The notes under the pieces: generated by a model
Database searches by the model: none
Seen by the model: only the letters and a program-made list of their open reading frames with translations
What the model was told of the DNA's origin: nothing
In this document: positions 25,481 through 35,695 of the stretch, one piece after another
How positions within the stretch are numbered: position 1 is the stretch's first letter
Layout of the letters: each line of letters starts with the position of its first letter
Assembly: GCF_000022905.1 (NCBI RefSeq)
Contig: NC_012590.1
Location: 2,232,001-2,296,000, forward strand
Source: Corynebacterium aurimucosum ATCC 700975
GTDB lineage: Bacteria; Actinomycetota; Actinomycetes; Mycobacteriales; Mycobacteriaceae
DNA length: 64,000 nt
Direction of reading: 5' to 3'
Position numbers and translations under genes: made by a program

Positions 25481-26472
25481 CGCAAACCTTCCTTAGCGGA
25501 TTCGGAGATGATGTCCACGTTGGTGGAGTCCACGAAGGAGGGGCCGGTGTACACGGGGCGACCGCCGCCCATGGTGGAGCCATTACGGTGTGCCAACCAC
25601 AGCGAGTCGACGGCGAGGTAGCCCTGCATATAGGGCTGCTGATCGACGGCCCACTCGATGCGCTTATCCGCGATGGCGTCGACAAGCTCAGCGTTGGTGT
25701 CGAAGGTGGAGACCTTGGCCTTGGAGGAGGCGTCGGCAACCGCGTCGGTGGAGCGCATGGCTACAGAGGCCTGCAGCGCCATCACCCAATCGATGGAGGG
25801 ATCCTGACTCAGCTTCGCGTTAATGGTGGACTGCGCGGAGGTCAGATCCTTGCCGTTAACGTAGAGGATCTCCACCTTTCCGTTGTCCAGGCCTTCTTTC
25901 ACGCCGGCGCAGCGCGACTCCTGGGAAGAGTTGCCCTGCTCGTGGATGACGCACAGAACGTGCTTGGCACCATCCTCCTTGAGGCGCTCGCCGGCCTTGG
26001 TACCGGCCACCTTTTCCTCCTGGCCGAAAAAGGCGCTCATGCCATACTTCTGGTAATCATCCATGCCGGCGTTAAGGCCAACGGTGGGGATGCCGGCGTC
26101 CGCGGCCTTCTTGGTCACAGGCCCAATCGCCCCAGAGTTAGGCATGGTCACGGCGATGCCGTCCACGCCGGAGTCGATGGCGGATTGCACCAGGTTGGCC
26201 TGGTTGGGGGCTTCCGGGTCGGAGGAGTAGCGCAGCTCGATATTGTCCTTGCGGGCGGCGTCCTCCGCACCCTTGCGCACGAGATCCCAGTACGTGTCTC
26301 CCGGCGCGCCGTGGGAAATCATGGCGACGACTAGGCGCTCGGTGTCGACGCCACCGGCTAGCTCGCCGTCGGCTTCGGGGCGGGGCGCGCCGCCAGTGGC
26401 CGAACATGCGGTGAGCACGGCGGCGGCAGCGACCGCGATGAGGCCTAGAAGAGGTTTCTTAGCTTTTTTCAC
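25477..26472 (-). CDS. Sugar-type ABC transporter, substrate-binding lipoprotein
   Basis: 331 aa. Signal peptide KKAKKPLLGLIAVAAAAVL with lipobox LTAC (Cys23), then a periplasmic-binding-protein type 1 fold: VAMISHGAPGDTYWDLVRKG, QANLVQSAIDSGVDGIAVTM, and IEWAVDQQPYMQGYLAVDSL. The opening hinge motif and the DQQPY/MQGY segment are typical of ribose- and inositol-type binders. Start: a GTG at 26472 immediately precedes the signal peptide; the longer frame to 26508 adds 12 residues ahead of it and is less likely. First gene of the operon; 60 bp separate it from the FAS stop. Confidence 0.9.
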   Translation of the reverse strand: MKKAKKPLLGLIAVAAAAVLTACSATGGAPRPEADGELAGGVDTERLVVAMISHGAPGDTYWDLVRKGAEDAARKDNIELRYSSDPEAPNQANLVQSAIDSGVDGIAVTMPNSGAIGPVTKKAADAGIPTVGLNAGMDDYQKYGMSAFFGQEEKVAGTKAGERLKEDGAKHVLCVIHEQGNSSQESRCAGVKEGLDNGKVEILYVNGKDLTSAQSTINAKLSQDPSIDWVMALQASVAMRSTDAVADASSKAKVSTFDTNAELVDAIADKRIEWAVDQQPYMQGYLAVDSLWLAHRNGSTMGGGRPVYTGPSFVDSTNVDIISESAKEGLR

Positions 26473-26569
26473 CCTTGCATGGTGCCCCAGATGTCGGGAC
26501 TTCTCCAACCCGTCTGACCTGCTTCTTTATCGTTCCAGAGGGTGCACGCTGGGGATACTCTAGCGTCTG

Positions 26570-29500
26570 CTACCCCCGTTGCGTTGTGTTTCCTCCCTCC
26601 GGATCAAGCATGCCGTCACGCAGCCGCGCGGAGTCGCTCAGCAGCACCGCGGCCTCTCGTTCGCTCACCTCGGTGGCTGGGACCGAACCGAGGTTGCGGT
26701 TCACCGGCCGCTCGTACAGCGCTGTTCCACCGCGCATGGCTTCTTCCAAGCGCCGCAGGCCACGCCGTTCGCGTTCGGTAGCGGCTGCGCGCCAGGCTTC
26801 GGCCACGCCCTCGCCCTGCTCCCGGGCCAACGCGGCAAAGAAAGCACCCGGGTGGACCAACGCGATGAGGGCGGAGACATGTCCGAAGCCCAGGGAGGTC
26901 ACCAGGCCCGCCTTCGGCGGGGTGCGGCGAAGGTCCAGCGGCTGGCGCAGCCACAGCAGGTGCTCGTGGCGGCGCAGCACGGGGTCGACGCAGTCCAGGG
27001 AACGGTTCGGCGGGAGAATTCCGCTGCGCAGTACCTGGGTCAGACCGATGAGTTGGAAGGCGGCGGCACCGCCCTTGGCATGCCCGGTCAGGCTCTTCTG
27101 CGATATCACATACAGCGGGTTGCCGGGGCTGCGGCCGAGGGCGGCGGCGATGCGCTCGTGCAGGTCAGATTCGTTGGGGTCGTTGGCGTTGGTGGAGGTA
27201 TCGTGCTTGGACACCACGGAGATATCGTCGGGGCCGACCCCCAGCGCCTTCAGCGAGCTAGCCAGGCGAGACTCCCTACCGCCCCGCGCCGCGGAGAGTG
27301 CGCCCAAGCCCGGCGCGGGGATGGAGGTGTGTGCGCCATCGGCGAAGGACTCGGCAAAGCCCACCACGCCAAGTACCGGCAATCCCATCTCTGCCGCAAA
27401 GGTTCCCCGCGCAAGCAGGATGGTTCCTCCGCCTTCGGATTCCACGAAGCCGGCGCGACGACGGTCGTTAGCGCGGGAGAAGAAGCGGTAATCAATCTCC
27501 TTCGCCGCCATCCCCGCGCTATCGGCCGTAGCCGCCATGTCACCGAACCCGGTGATTCCCTCAATCGACAGAGCGTCGATGCCGCCGGCCACGACGAAGT
27601 CCGCCTTGTGCAGGCGCAGCTTGTCGACGCCCTCCTCCACCGACACCGCCGCCGTGGCACAGGCGGCCACCGGGTGCACCATCTGGCCATAGCCGCCGAC
27701 ATAGGACTGCATGACGTGCGCGGCAATGACGTTGGGCAGCGCTTCCTGCAGAATGTCATTGGGGCGCGGCTGGCCCAACAGCTTATCGACGTACAGCGAG
27801 CGCAACGCCTCCTGGCCCGCCATGCCGGTTCCCTGGGTGGAGCTCACGCGCGCCGGGTGGACATGGGCCAAGAGCTCGGCCGGGTTGAAGCCTGCTGAAA
27901 GGAAGGCATCCACGGTGCACACCAGGTTCCACAGGGCGAGGCGGTCGAGGTTATCCACCATGTCCGCCGGGATGCCGTAGACCTGCGGATCAAAGCCCTC
28001 CGGTATCTGGCCGCCCACGAAGCGGGTCATTGCTACGCGCCGCGGAACCCGCACCGCGGAACCGGCGGGCCGGGTAACCTGCCATTCGATCTCGCCGGTT
28101 GAATCGCTAACACGGCGCAACGTGGCGCCCTCGCAGCCATCGACGAAACTGCGCGCTGTCTCTTCGTCCTGCACGGTGAAGCTCAGCGGCTTCTCCAGAT
28201 AGATGGTGGTCAGCTCGGGCGCGAGGTTATCCACCATGGGCAGGTGCGGGCCGAAGTCATCGTGGAAGCGGCGCACACCAATCCCGGCGAGGACCTCGTC
28301 GTGGAAGCGCGCGTAGACGTCTTCCTCGGCTAACTCCTCACCTTCGGCCGTCAGCCAGCCGGCCGTGTGCTCATCCCACCTGATGAGTCCGCGGCTCCAG
28401 GCCAGCTCCAGCACTCCGGCAGCGGACAGGTCTCCGCCGACCTCCGCCTCATAGCGAGTGCGCGATGAGCCCAGCGGGCCCAGCTCGCCTGCACCAACGA
28501 TGACCACCATGTCCTCGAGGGACTGCGTCGCCCCGCTGAAATCAGGGCTGATCCACTCCATAGGCCTCAGCACGTTCGGTAGGGCCTTGACCGTACGCAG
28601 CGCTTTCCCTTCGCGCGAGCTATCGGCTGCGCGCGAAGCATCGGCGGTCTCGGACTGCGCCGCGCTGGCAAGTGCAGCAAGGTCCAGCTCAGCCTCGGCC
28701 AGCCCGCCGGTCAGGTCCACGCTTAGCGGCGCCTGTGCTGCTTCGGCGCGGATGTCGGGCGAAGCGGTGGCGTCGAGAAGCTGCACCGCCATCTCCTTCG
28801 CCGAGAAGGTCCGCACGCCGCAGGCCTCCACCTGCTCAACCAGTGGATCATTGCCACCCATCAGGCCGGTGCCGCGCACCCACCCGATGTGGGCATGCAC
28901 CAGCGAGGTGCGCGCACCCCAGCTGGATTGCTCGGAAGACCAGCGGTTAACCAAGGCATCGAGGGCCGCCTTGGCCTCGCCGTAGGCGCCGTCGCCGCCG
29001 AAGCGCCCGCGGTTGGGCGAGCCCGGAAGCACCACGTGCAGCCGGTGACCAATGTGGGTATCCGCACCCACTACGGAGAGCGACGCAATGAGCTTCTCCA
29101 CCGACCACAGCAGCAGGCGCATCTGGGACTCCGCCCCCGCACCGGCATCCTGGAGGGTCCCCGCCACGCGCGGCGCGGCGAAGGGGAAGAGGAGATCTGG
29201 CACGTAAGCCGGCTTCAGTCGCACGGACTCGCCACCCACGGTGGCGGTGCGCACCATAGCAATCCATTCCACGAGCGCCTCCACGTCCGCAAAGGAAGTG
29301 AGGTTCGCTGGAACGACCCACAGCGCTGCCGCGCCGACGGCATGGCTGCGATAGAGCTGCTTATAGAACTCCAGGCGCTCGTGGCTTAGCTGGGAGGTCG
29401 TCGCAATCACGGTTGCGCCCTCCGCGAGCAGCTCGCCGATGAGCTCGGCGGCAATCGAGCCCGGCGAGCCACCCGTCACCACGGCCACCTGGTCAGCGAA

Positions 29501-32500
29501 GAGCAATCCATCCGCCGGGGTGCGGGCATCGCGGGCCAGGTCTTCGTAGCCGAAGTGCTCGGCCAGGAGCGCAACCTCCTCGCCGGCTCCCAGCACGTCC
29601 AGCTCAGGCTCGGCTTCACCGGCGGCGGCCGCGCGGGCGATGTCCTCGCGGGCGCGGGCCCAGCGGTCGTCGAGAAGCACTGCCTTGCACGCATCAAAAG
29701 CGGGGGCGATGCGCTGCTGCCAGTCCGGGCCCAGCTCCACGGCAACGAGTTGCTCCAGCTCCGAAAGCGCGGCGCTGTCCCCCTGCTCAGTCGGGGTCTC
29801 CTCGCGGCCAAGGGCGGCGAGTGCCGCGCGGGCGGAGTCCTCCAGTGCCGATTCAAGGCGCTCGGTGTAGGCGCGCACCGCCTCTGGGTCCAAGGTCTCG
29901 TGTGGCGTTGCAGCTACGGCCTTTTGCAGCGAGAGTCCTTCGCGCTCGCCGGCAGCTCGCACGGCGTCGTCGATCAGCGCATCGAGCTCAGCAACCGATG
30001 CCGCGCCGGTCATGGGCAGGCTTGCCAGCTCCCCACCGCGCAGCGAGGAGCCCTCGCGCGTGCCCAGGACCATCTGCACAGTCGCGCGATCGACCCAGCC
30101 GGGACCCAATCCCCAGGTTCTGCTCACGCGCTCGGCCACGTAGCTCGGCTTCGTGCCCGCCGGTCCCGTGAGCCGGGTGAGAGCCTGCGCGACGTGCTCC
30201 GCGAGGACCTCCCCAAACGTTGCGTAGCCCGGCGCGCGCTGCGCCACGCTCTCCGCCAGCTGCGGGATGGGGGCATCCGCGGCATTCTCGATGGCGCTGA
30301 TGCCGAACTCCACGCCGAGGTCAACGAGCAACTGGTTGCGGCGCGAGGATACGCCTTCCACGAGGGTCTCGATGGAATCGGTCGCCGCCATCTGATCGGG
30401 GCGGACCTTCGTCCACAACGCAATAAGCATCTCGAGGGCCTGGTGCACGCTCAGAGGGAGGTCCTCGACTGCGGCTGAGGTCTCCTCGCGCGGGGCGTGC
30501 ACGGAATCTTCCCGGTGTGTGCTCTCGGTTGGCTGCCTCGACTCAGATTCTGCCGGTTCCGCTTCGGCGGTATCCGGCTGCCCAGCCACCTGCGCTGCTG
30601 GCTCGGGCGCCGGCTCGGCGTCTTCGGCAAAGACACGCCCGCGGTCGCGCTCGTAATTCAGCACCTCGATGCCTGTGCTGCCCGCATACTGGGGCAGGCG
30701 CAGTGTTTGGCCCAGCATGTTGGTCAGCGTGGGCGCGGTGCCAACGCCAACCTCGATGAAACGCTCCACGCCGAGCTGACCAAGGAGCAGGTCCTGGGTC
30801 TCAATCCAGCGCACCGGGGAAGCAAACTGCCAGGCCAATAGCTCGATGAGCAGGGTGCGGCCCATGCGCGCCGGGCACGCAATGGCGCCGTCGAAATCCT
30901 CCAGGATCTCCGCGAGGGGCTCCGAGTCCACTACTTCTGCGATGGCCTCCACGAACTCGCGGCTCAGCGCGAAGGGCCGCGCCACGAGGTTTGGAATATA
31001 GCGCCCCACCAGTGCCTCAAGGTTGATCTCTTCAGGGATGAGTGCGTCGAGGTGCGCGCGGAAATCTGCCACACCGCCCACTAAACGGGAGGAGTGGAAG
31101 GGCACGTCAATCCCCGGGATGGGGATAACGGCGCGCTGCCCAGGGGCGCGGCGCTCGGCGTCATGAGCCAACGCCTCCAGTCCCGCCTTCGTCCCGGCCA
31201 CTGCGTATTGGCGCCCGGCGATATTGTGGTTGACCACCTCAAGGAACTCGCCGGTCTCTGCGGCCACACGGGCGACGTGGGCGAAGGCCTCGCCCGCGCT
31301 CATCCCCATCTTGTGCGGGCGCAGCGCCGCCAAACCATAGAGCGACTGGCCTACGGAATCGCGCTCGACCAAACGGTGCATGGTCAGCCCGCGGACATAA
31401 ACGATGTCCAGGACCGCCTCCAAGGACAGGACCCCGGCATAAGCGGCCAGGGCGTTGTACTCGCCCACCGAGTGGCCAGCGAAGAAGGCGCCGCTCTCGA
31501 GAACCCCGGCTTCCTTGAGCGCTGCAATCTGCGCGCAGCCGAGCGTGGCCATGGCCACCTGCGTAAACTGCGTCAGATAAAGCACACCGTCCGGATGGGT
31601 GAAGGTCTCACCATCCACCACCACGGTGTCGGGGTTGTGGCGGACGATCTCCAGGATGGAAAAGCCCAAGTCCTGCCGCGTGTGCTTATCCGCGCGCTCC
31701 CACACGGCGCGCGCCGCTGCGGATTCTGCATAGTCCTTCATCCCCATCCCCGGGGATTGGATGCCCTGGCCGGGGAAGGCATAGAAGGTAGTGGGGCTGC
31801 TCATCGTCGCTCGCGCCTGAAGCACCGGCACGCCCTGGCTGGTGGCGGTCACGCTGCGGACCTCACCGTAGCCGCACCGCTTGTCGACGCCCACCCGTTC
31901 CACCTCGAACTCCACCTCACTGCCCGGAAGCACTGGTGCAAGCCAGGTAGCGGACCACTCGAGGACGCGGGCACCGTCGAAAGCCGCGGCCGCCTGTGCC
32001 AGCGCCGAGGTCCACATGCCGTGGACGATGGGGCCTTCACGATGCCCCGCCAGTGCCGCCGCGTTCGATGACAAGTGGATGGGATTCCTATCCCCCGTGA
32101 CCACGGCGAAGGGCAGCAAGAATTCCGGTGCTACCGCGGTGGTGCGGTGGCGGAAGGAGCGCGGTGTCTCACGGAAGGACGGCTCTGCGCTGTTTTCTTG
32201 CGAGCCTTGAGCTGTGGCGCGCGCGAGCTCGAGCGCGGCGTCACCGCGGCGCCCGGTGATGAAGAAGCGCTCGTGCAACTGCGCGAATTCATGTTCTTCT
32301 CCGCGCACGGCTGCAGTCACGCCGACAGAAACGTCGACAACGCGCCCTGACGGCGTATCGCGTACCTCCTCCAGCTCGGCGGTGTAGCGCAGGTCCAAAG
32401 GCTCGGAGCCCGGCGCGGCGCTGGCGCGAAGCAGCTCCCAGGTGTCTGGCTTGAGGCTCATCGAGTGTTCGAGGTGGACGAGGTCGAGGAAGCCCTCCAC

Positions 32501-35491
32501 CACCGGCTCCGCGGACTCTGTGCGTGCACTGGCCAGGACTGCGAAGAGTGCCGGCCAAGCGGGACCGACGAGGACATCGGGCGAGACAGTCGCGCTCATC
32601 TCCCCGCTGGTCACCGCGCTGTAGTGGGCAATGTCGGTGGCGCTGAGGTGAGCGCTGATCGTCGCGGTCCCGGAGCTAACGTCCGGAAGATCACCGCCGA
32701 GGGCCTGGCGCAGCAGCTCCCGCATGGCGGTCTCGGCATCCTCGACCTTAACGAGTGGTGAGGCACCCGGAATGCTCGGCGGAGTAATGCGAGCGCGCAG
32801 CTCAGCTCCGGAGTGGAAAGGAACGGTCAACCACATGGCCTCCGCACCCGTAGCTTCCAGCTCAGCCCCAGCAAGGCCAAGGCTCAGGGGGTTGGGCTGC
32901 TCGCGCCCGGCCCAATTCAGCGTCGGGGCGCGGCGAATGAGCTCTTCAGTGCTGAAAGCGGGCTCGCCAGAGTCATCCTCGGTCCCGTCGAGAAGCGCAA
33001 GCGCCGCCTGCTCGAAGCGGCCAAGTATCTGCGCCACCGGTTCGTTAGCCTGCTCGATTCCCGCAACAGCTGCCGTGCCGGGAATGATGCAGACCTCATC
33101 GGCCTCGTAATGCTCATCGTGTGCCTGCCACAGGGTGTCGCGGCGCCAGCGGCGGCGCACGTCAGTATCGATGACCGGCACAAAGTTTGCGGGTTTGCCA
33201 GGTCCATCCACGAGTTGAATGAACCACGCTGCGTCGGTCGGGTGCAGCGCGGCGTCACCGTAGAGTTCGGTTAGCTGATTAATTGCCTCAGCCGGGTTCT
33301 CGCGGTCAGCCTCAACGCACAGCGCAATCTCGCCGTGATCGGTCGGGTGGAGGCGGGCTTCGGCCCGAGCCACCATGCGCGTGAATCGGCTAAACCAGGA
33401 CTCATCACCCCAGCCATCCAGGTAGGACAGCTCAAGGTAGCGCTGCAGCCACTCGGAATAGGACATCTCATCGAGGTCCCCGAAGTAGGGCTTGCACGTG
33501 CGCCCGATGGCCTCAATGATTTCCGCGCGGCGGGTCTCCACGGCCGCAGCATCGCCGGCCACCTCATCCAAGAGGCGCCCGGCGCGGGCGAAGGAATTAT
33601 CCAGCTCGTGAATGTCCGCACCCAGGTCCGAGCGGCCCGACACAACATCCCCGCTGTGTGCAGTAACAAGCGCCTGCTTTACCGACTCGGATGCGGTGGA
33701 TTCCTTCGCCGCCATGGCAGCGGTGCCCACCATGATGGCATCGACTGGCGCTGCGGGCAGGCCGAAGCGCTGCGCCCACGTGCCCAGCAGGTACTCCGCA
33801 CCACGCGCCGGGTTACCAATTCCCCCACCAACGGCGAGAAGGACATTGTCGCGCTCACGGATCCGCGCGTAGGTAGCAACAAGGACCTCATCGAGGCCTT
33901 CTAAGGAGTGGTGGCCACCGGCCGCGCTACCTTCTAGCTGCATGATGACGGTGGTCTCAGGGAGAGCATCGGCGATACGGAGAACCTCCTCCACCTGCGC
34001 CGAAGTTCCCGGTTTGAAGACGACCCAGGGGAAGTTCTCGGCGTGGAGTTTCGCTACCAGCTCTACCGCCTCCTCCACAGGAGGAATGCCGGCGGAAATC
34101 ACCACGCCGTTGATGGGTGCTCCTCCTGCGCGTGCACGCAGAATCGAGTTCGGCCCCTCAATCTGACGGCGCCATTGGGAAGCCGCGAGGTACAGCGCAT
34201 TGAACTGGGCGTTCACCCCAGGCTGCAGGAGTCGGCGCAGGGTGCGCAGGTTCTCCTGCAAGATGTCATCAGTGTGCTGTCCCCCGCCGGCCAGCTCCGC
34301 CCAGTGCCCAGCATTGGCGGCTGCGGCGACAATACCCGGATCCACCGTGGTGGGAGTCATCCCGGGGAGCATGACTGGTGAGTAGCCGGTGGCCCGCGTA
34401 AAGGCAGTCGACAAACGCCCGTCTGCCACGCGGGGTGCCCACTCGGACCACGCGCGGGGCAGAGACGGTGCACGGCCCGGCTCCACCAGCTGGGCCAGTC
34501 CTTCCACTGTCGCTACGGCCAGCGTGCCCACACCGTGCCCGGCAACGAGATCGCGTGTCAGCGGCTCCACCCCGCGAGTGGGCCCGACTTCTAGGATCCA
34601 GCGCGCCCCGGCTTTAAGCGCCGAGTCGACGCGCTCGGGCCAGTCCACGTAGTCCGTGAGCACGGCACGCGCGAGCTGTGCGGTGTTTTCTGGGTCCAAG
34701 CCGATTCGCTCTGCCCAGCTTTCCACCTGCTCCACCGCATACCGCATGGTGGGATGGTGGAACGCGGCTGAAACCTCAAGGTCGGTGACAGCGACGGCGG
34801 CTGACTCCCCTTCCGGCTCTTCTGTAAGGGCCGAGCGCTCCTGCAACGTGGCCTTCACCCGGGCAAGTTCAGCCGGGGTTCCGACGATGACGAAGCGCCC
34901 ACGGCCGTTGTCGAGCCCAATGTGGGCGCCGGCTTCGTGCAGTTGCTGTTTCGTCGCGCCGGTCACCGCCGCCATGGGCGCGCCCTGCGCGGTGCGGACT
35001 AGCCCAGCGCTGCGCGCGGTAGTCGTCATGGCTGCACCGATGAGGCGCGCCAGCGCCAGAGCCTCAGCTGGGCTCATGCGTCCCTCAGCAACCGCCGCGG
35101 CAAGCACGCCCTGGGAATGGCCAATGTTGGTGACGGCATCTTCGAGGTCTATTCCATGCGCACGCAGAGATTCGAGGACCGCCAACTGCGCGGTGAGGAT
35201 GCCGGGGGTGGAAAGCGAGGCGTCGGCAAGCGCGTGCGCCCACGCCGGTTCCGAATCTGCCCAGGCCAAAGGCGCAAACCCGTGCGGAGCAGCAGCCAGA
35301 AGCTCCTCCTCCAGTGGAGCAAGGAGTTCCTCGGCCGCGGAGAGGAACGCCGCTATCTTGGGTCGGACGCCGGTGGCGAGGGCATCGCGCAACGATGGCA
35401 GCCAGGCATAACCCTGTCCAGAGAAAGAGAGCGCGAAAGGCTCAGAGTCCAAGCGCGCGAACAAAGGAACAGAGACGTGGAAATCAGACAC
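26570..35491 (-). CDS. fasB: Type I fatty acid synthase (FAS-I), FasB-like by position
   Basis: 2973-aa single-chain synthase making C16/C18 acyl-CoAs, precursors of phospholipids and mycolates. Domains in the bacterial FAS-I order: acetyltransferase (GHSQG at 124-128), enoyl reductase (from about 370, PGMTPTTVDPGIVAAAANAG), MaoC-type dehydratase (about 1140, VVTGDRNPIHLSSNAAAL), malonyl/palmitoyl transferase (GHSVG at about 1339), ACP (GVSSRRNQLLVDLG, modified Ser about 1712), ketoreductase (TGGSPGSIAAELI, about 2007) and ketosynthase (active Cys about 2611 in VAACATAAVS). There is no PPT domain; AcpS nearby supplies that role. The GTG start lies 5 bp after the stop of a 56-aa ORF. Its position with fasR and acpS matches fasB of C. 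glutamicum; whether a second FAS exists elsewhere cannot be seen here. Confidence 0.95.
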   Translation of the reverse strand: MSDFHVSVPLFARLDSEPFALSFSGQGYAWLPSLRDALATGVRPKIAAFLSAAEELLAPLEEELLAAAPHGFAPLAWADSEPAWAHALADASLSTPGILTAQLAVLESLRAHGIDLEDAVTNIGHSQGVLAAAVAEGRMSPAEALALARLIGAAMTTTARSAGLVRTAQGAPMAAVTGATKQQLHEAGAHIGLDNGRGRFVIVGTPAELARVKATLQERSALTEEPEGESAAVAVTDLEVSAAFHHPTMRYAVEQVESWAERIGLDPENTAQLARAVLTDYVDWPERVDSALKAGARWILEVGPTRGVEPLTRDLVAGHGVGTLAVATVEGLAQLVEPGRAPSLPRAWSEWAPRVADGRLSTAFTRATGYSPVMLPGMTPTTVDPGIVAAAANAGHWAELAGGGQHTDDILQENLRTLRRLLQPGVNAQFNALYLAASQWRRQIEGPNSILRARAGGAPINGVVISAGIPPVEEAVELVAKLHAENFPWVVFKPGTSAQVEEVLRIADALPETTVIMQLEGSAAGGHHSLEGLDEVLVATYARIRERDNVLLAVGGGIGNPARGAEYLLGTWAQRFGLPAAPVDAIMVGTAAMAAKESTASESVKQALVTAHSGDVVSGRSDLGADIHELDNSFARAGRLLDEVAGDAAAVETRRAEIIEAIGRTCKPYFGDLDEMSYSEWLQRYLELSYLDGWGDESWFSRFTRMVARAEARLHPTDHGEIALCVEADRENPAEAINQLTELYGDAALHPTDAAWFIQLVDGPGKPANFVPVIDTDVRRRWRRDTLWQAHDEHYEADEVCIIPGTAAVAGIEQANEPVAQILGRFEQAALALLDGTEDDSGEPAFSTEELIRRAPTLNWAGREQPNPLSLGLAGAELEATGAEAMWLTVPFHSGAELRARITPPSIPGASPLVKVEDAETAMRELLRQALGGDLPDVSSGTATISAHLSATDIAHYSAVTSGEMSATVSPDVLVGPAWPALFAVLASARTESAEPVVEGFLDLVHLEHSMSLKPDTWELLRASAAPGSEPLDLRYTAELEEVRDTPSGRVVDVSVGVTAAVRGEEHEFAQLHERFFITGRRGDAALELARATAQGSQENSAEPSFRETPRSFRHRTTAVAPEFLLPFAVVTGDRNPIHLSSNAAALAGHREGPIVHGMWTSALAQAAAAFDGARVLEWSATWLAPVLPGSEVEFEVERVGVDKRCGYGEVRSVTATSQGVPVLQARATMSSPTTFYAFPGQGIQSPGMGMKDYAESAAARAVWERADKHTRQDLGFSILEIVRHNPDTVVVDGETFTHPDGVLYLTQFTQVAMATLGCAQIAALKEAGVLESGAFFAGHSVGEYNALAAYAGVLSLEAVLDIVYVRGLTMHRLVERDSVGQSLYGLAALRPHKMGMSAGEAFAHVARVAAETGEFLEVVNHNIAGRQYAVAGTKAGLEALAHDAERRAPGQRAVIPIPGIDVPFHSSRLVGGVADFRAHLDALIPEEINLEALVGRYIPNLVARPFALSREFVEAIAEVVDSEPLAEILEDFDGAIACPARMGRTLLIELLAWQFASPVRWIETQDLLLGQLGVERFIEVGVGTAPTLTNMLGQTLRLPQYAGSTGIEVLNYERDRGRVFAEDAEPAPEPAAQVAGQPDTAEAEPAESESRQPTESTHREDSVHAPREETSAAVEDLPLSVHQALEMLIALWTKVRPDQMAATDSIETLVEGVSSRRNQLLVDLGVEFGISAIENAADAPIPQLAESVAQRAPGYATFGEVLAEHVAQALTRLTGPAGTKPSYVAERVSRTWGLGPGWVDRATVQMVLGTREGSSLRGGELASLPMTGAASVAELDALIDDAVRAAGEREGLSLQKAVAATPHETLDPEAVRAYTERLESALEDSARAALAALGREETPTEQGDSAALSELEQLVAVELGPDWQQRIAPAFDACKAVLLDDRWARAREDIARAAAAGEAEPELDVLGAGEEVALLAEHFGYEDLARDARTPADGLLFADQVAVVTGGSPGSIAAELIGELLAEGATVIATTSQLSHERLEFYKQLYRSHAVGAAALWVVPANLTSFADVEALVEWIAMVRTATVGGESVRLKPAYVPDLLFPFAAPRVAGTLQDAGAGAESQMRLLLWSVEKLIASLSVVGADTHIGHRLHVVLPGSPNRGRFGGDGAYGEAKAALDALVNRWSSEQSSWGARTSLVHAHIGWVRGTGLMGGNDPLVEQVEACGVRTFSAKEMAVQLLDATASPDIRAEAAQAPLSVDLTGGLAEAELDLAALASAAQSETADASRAADSSREGKALRTVKALPNVLRPMEWISPDFSGATQSLEDMVVIVGAGELGPLGSSRTRYEAEVGGDLSAAGVLELAWSRGLIRWDEHTAGWLTAEGEELAEEDVYARFHDEVLAGIGVRRFHDDFGPHLPMVDNLAPELTTIYLEKPLSFTVQDEETARSFVDGCEGATLRRVSDSTGEIEWQVTRPAGSAVRVPRRVAMTRFVGGQIPEGFDPQVYGIPADMVDNLDRLALWNLVCTVDAFLSAGFNPAELLAHVHPARVSSTQGTGMAGQEALRSLYVDKLLGQPRPNDILQEALPNVIAAHVMQSYVGGYGQMVHPVAACATAAVSVEEGVDKLRLHKADFVVAGGIDALSIEGITGFGDMAATADSAGMAAKEIDYRFFSRANDRRRAGFVESEGGGTILLARGTFAAEMGLPVLGVVGFAESFADGAHTSIPAPGLGALSAARGGRESRLASSLKALGVGPDDISVVSKHDTSTNANDPNESDLHERIAAALGRSPGNPLYVISQKSLTGHAKGGAAAFQLIGLTQVLRSGILPPNRSLDCVDPVLRRHEHLLWLRQPLDLRRTPPKAGLVTSLGFGHVSALIALVHPGAFFAALAREQGEGVAEAWRAAATERERRGLRRLEEAMRGGTALYERPVNRNLGSVPATEVSEREAAVLLSDSARLRDGMLDPEGGNTTQRG

Positions 35492-35496
35492 CTACG

Positions 35497-35667
35497 CTAC
35501 TCCCCCAAAGTGCGAGCGACGAGCTGCGCGGCCTCATCGAGGGAAGACTGGGTCTTCGACTCAGACGCATCAGAAAAGACCTGGCAGGCGTGGTCCGGGA
35601 CAACCTCGGCCGAGCGCTTCAAACCGCGTTCAGCGAGGTACTCGTCAAAGAACATATCGATACTCAT
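35497..35667 (-). CDS. 56-aa ORF coupled to FAS-I, function unknown
   Basis: Reads MSIDMFFDEYLAERGLKRS... and ends ...DEAAQLVARTLGE, acidic and without membrane segments. Its final codons (GGGGGAGTAG) include the ribosome-binding site for the FAS GTG start five bases beyond its stop. It begins 11 bases after a -10-like TAGAAT (minus strand), so it is the natural first cistron of the FAS transcript. Small size prevents a family call. It could be a true small protein acting with FAS or a leader ORF that couples translation. Codon pattern and lack of alternatives on the other strand support it being translated. Confidence 0.6.
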   Translation of the reverse strand: MSIDMFFDEYLAERGLKRSAEVVPDHACQVFSDASESKTQSSLDEAAQLVARTLGE

Positions 35668-35678
35668 ACCGTGTGCCG

Positions 35679-35684
35679 ATTCTA
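35679..35684 (-). promoter_or_regulatory. -10 box for the small ORF-FAS transcript
   Basis: TAGAAT on the minus strand, 11 bases ahead of the ATG at 35667, would give a leader of only about five bases. Confidence 0.4.
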
Positions 35685-35689
35685 CCCAC

Positions 35690-35695
35690 TAGGAT
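35690..35695 (+). promoter_or_regulatory. -10 box for the HNH nuclease gene
   Basis: TAGGAT ends nine bases before the ATG at 35705, consistent with a leaderless transcript. It lies five bases from the opposing -10 of the FAS transcript. Confidence 0.35.
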
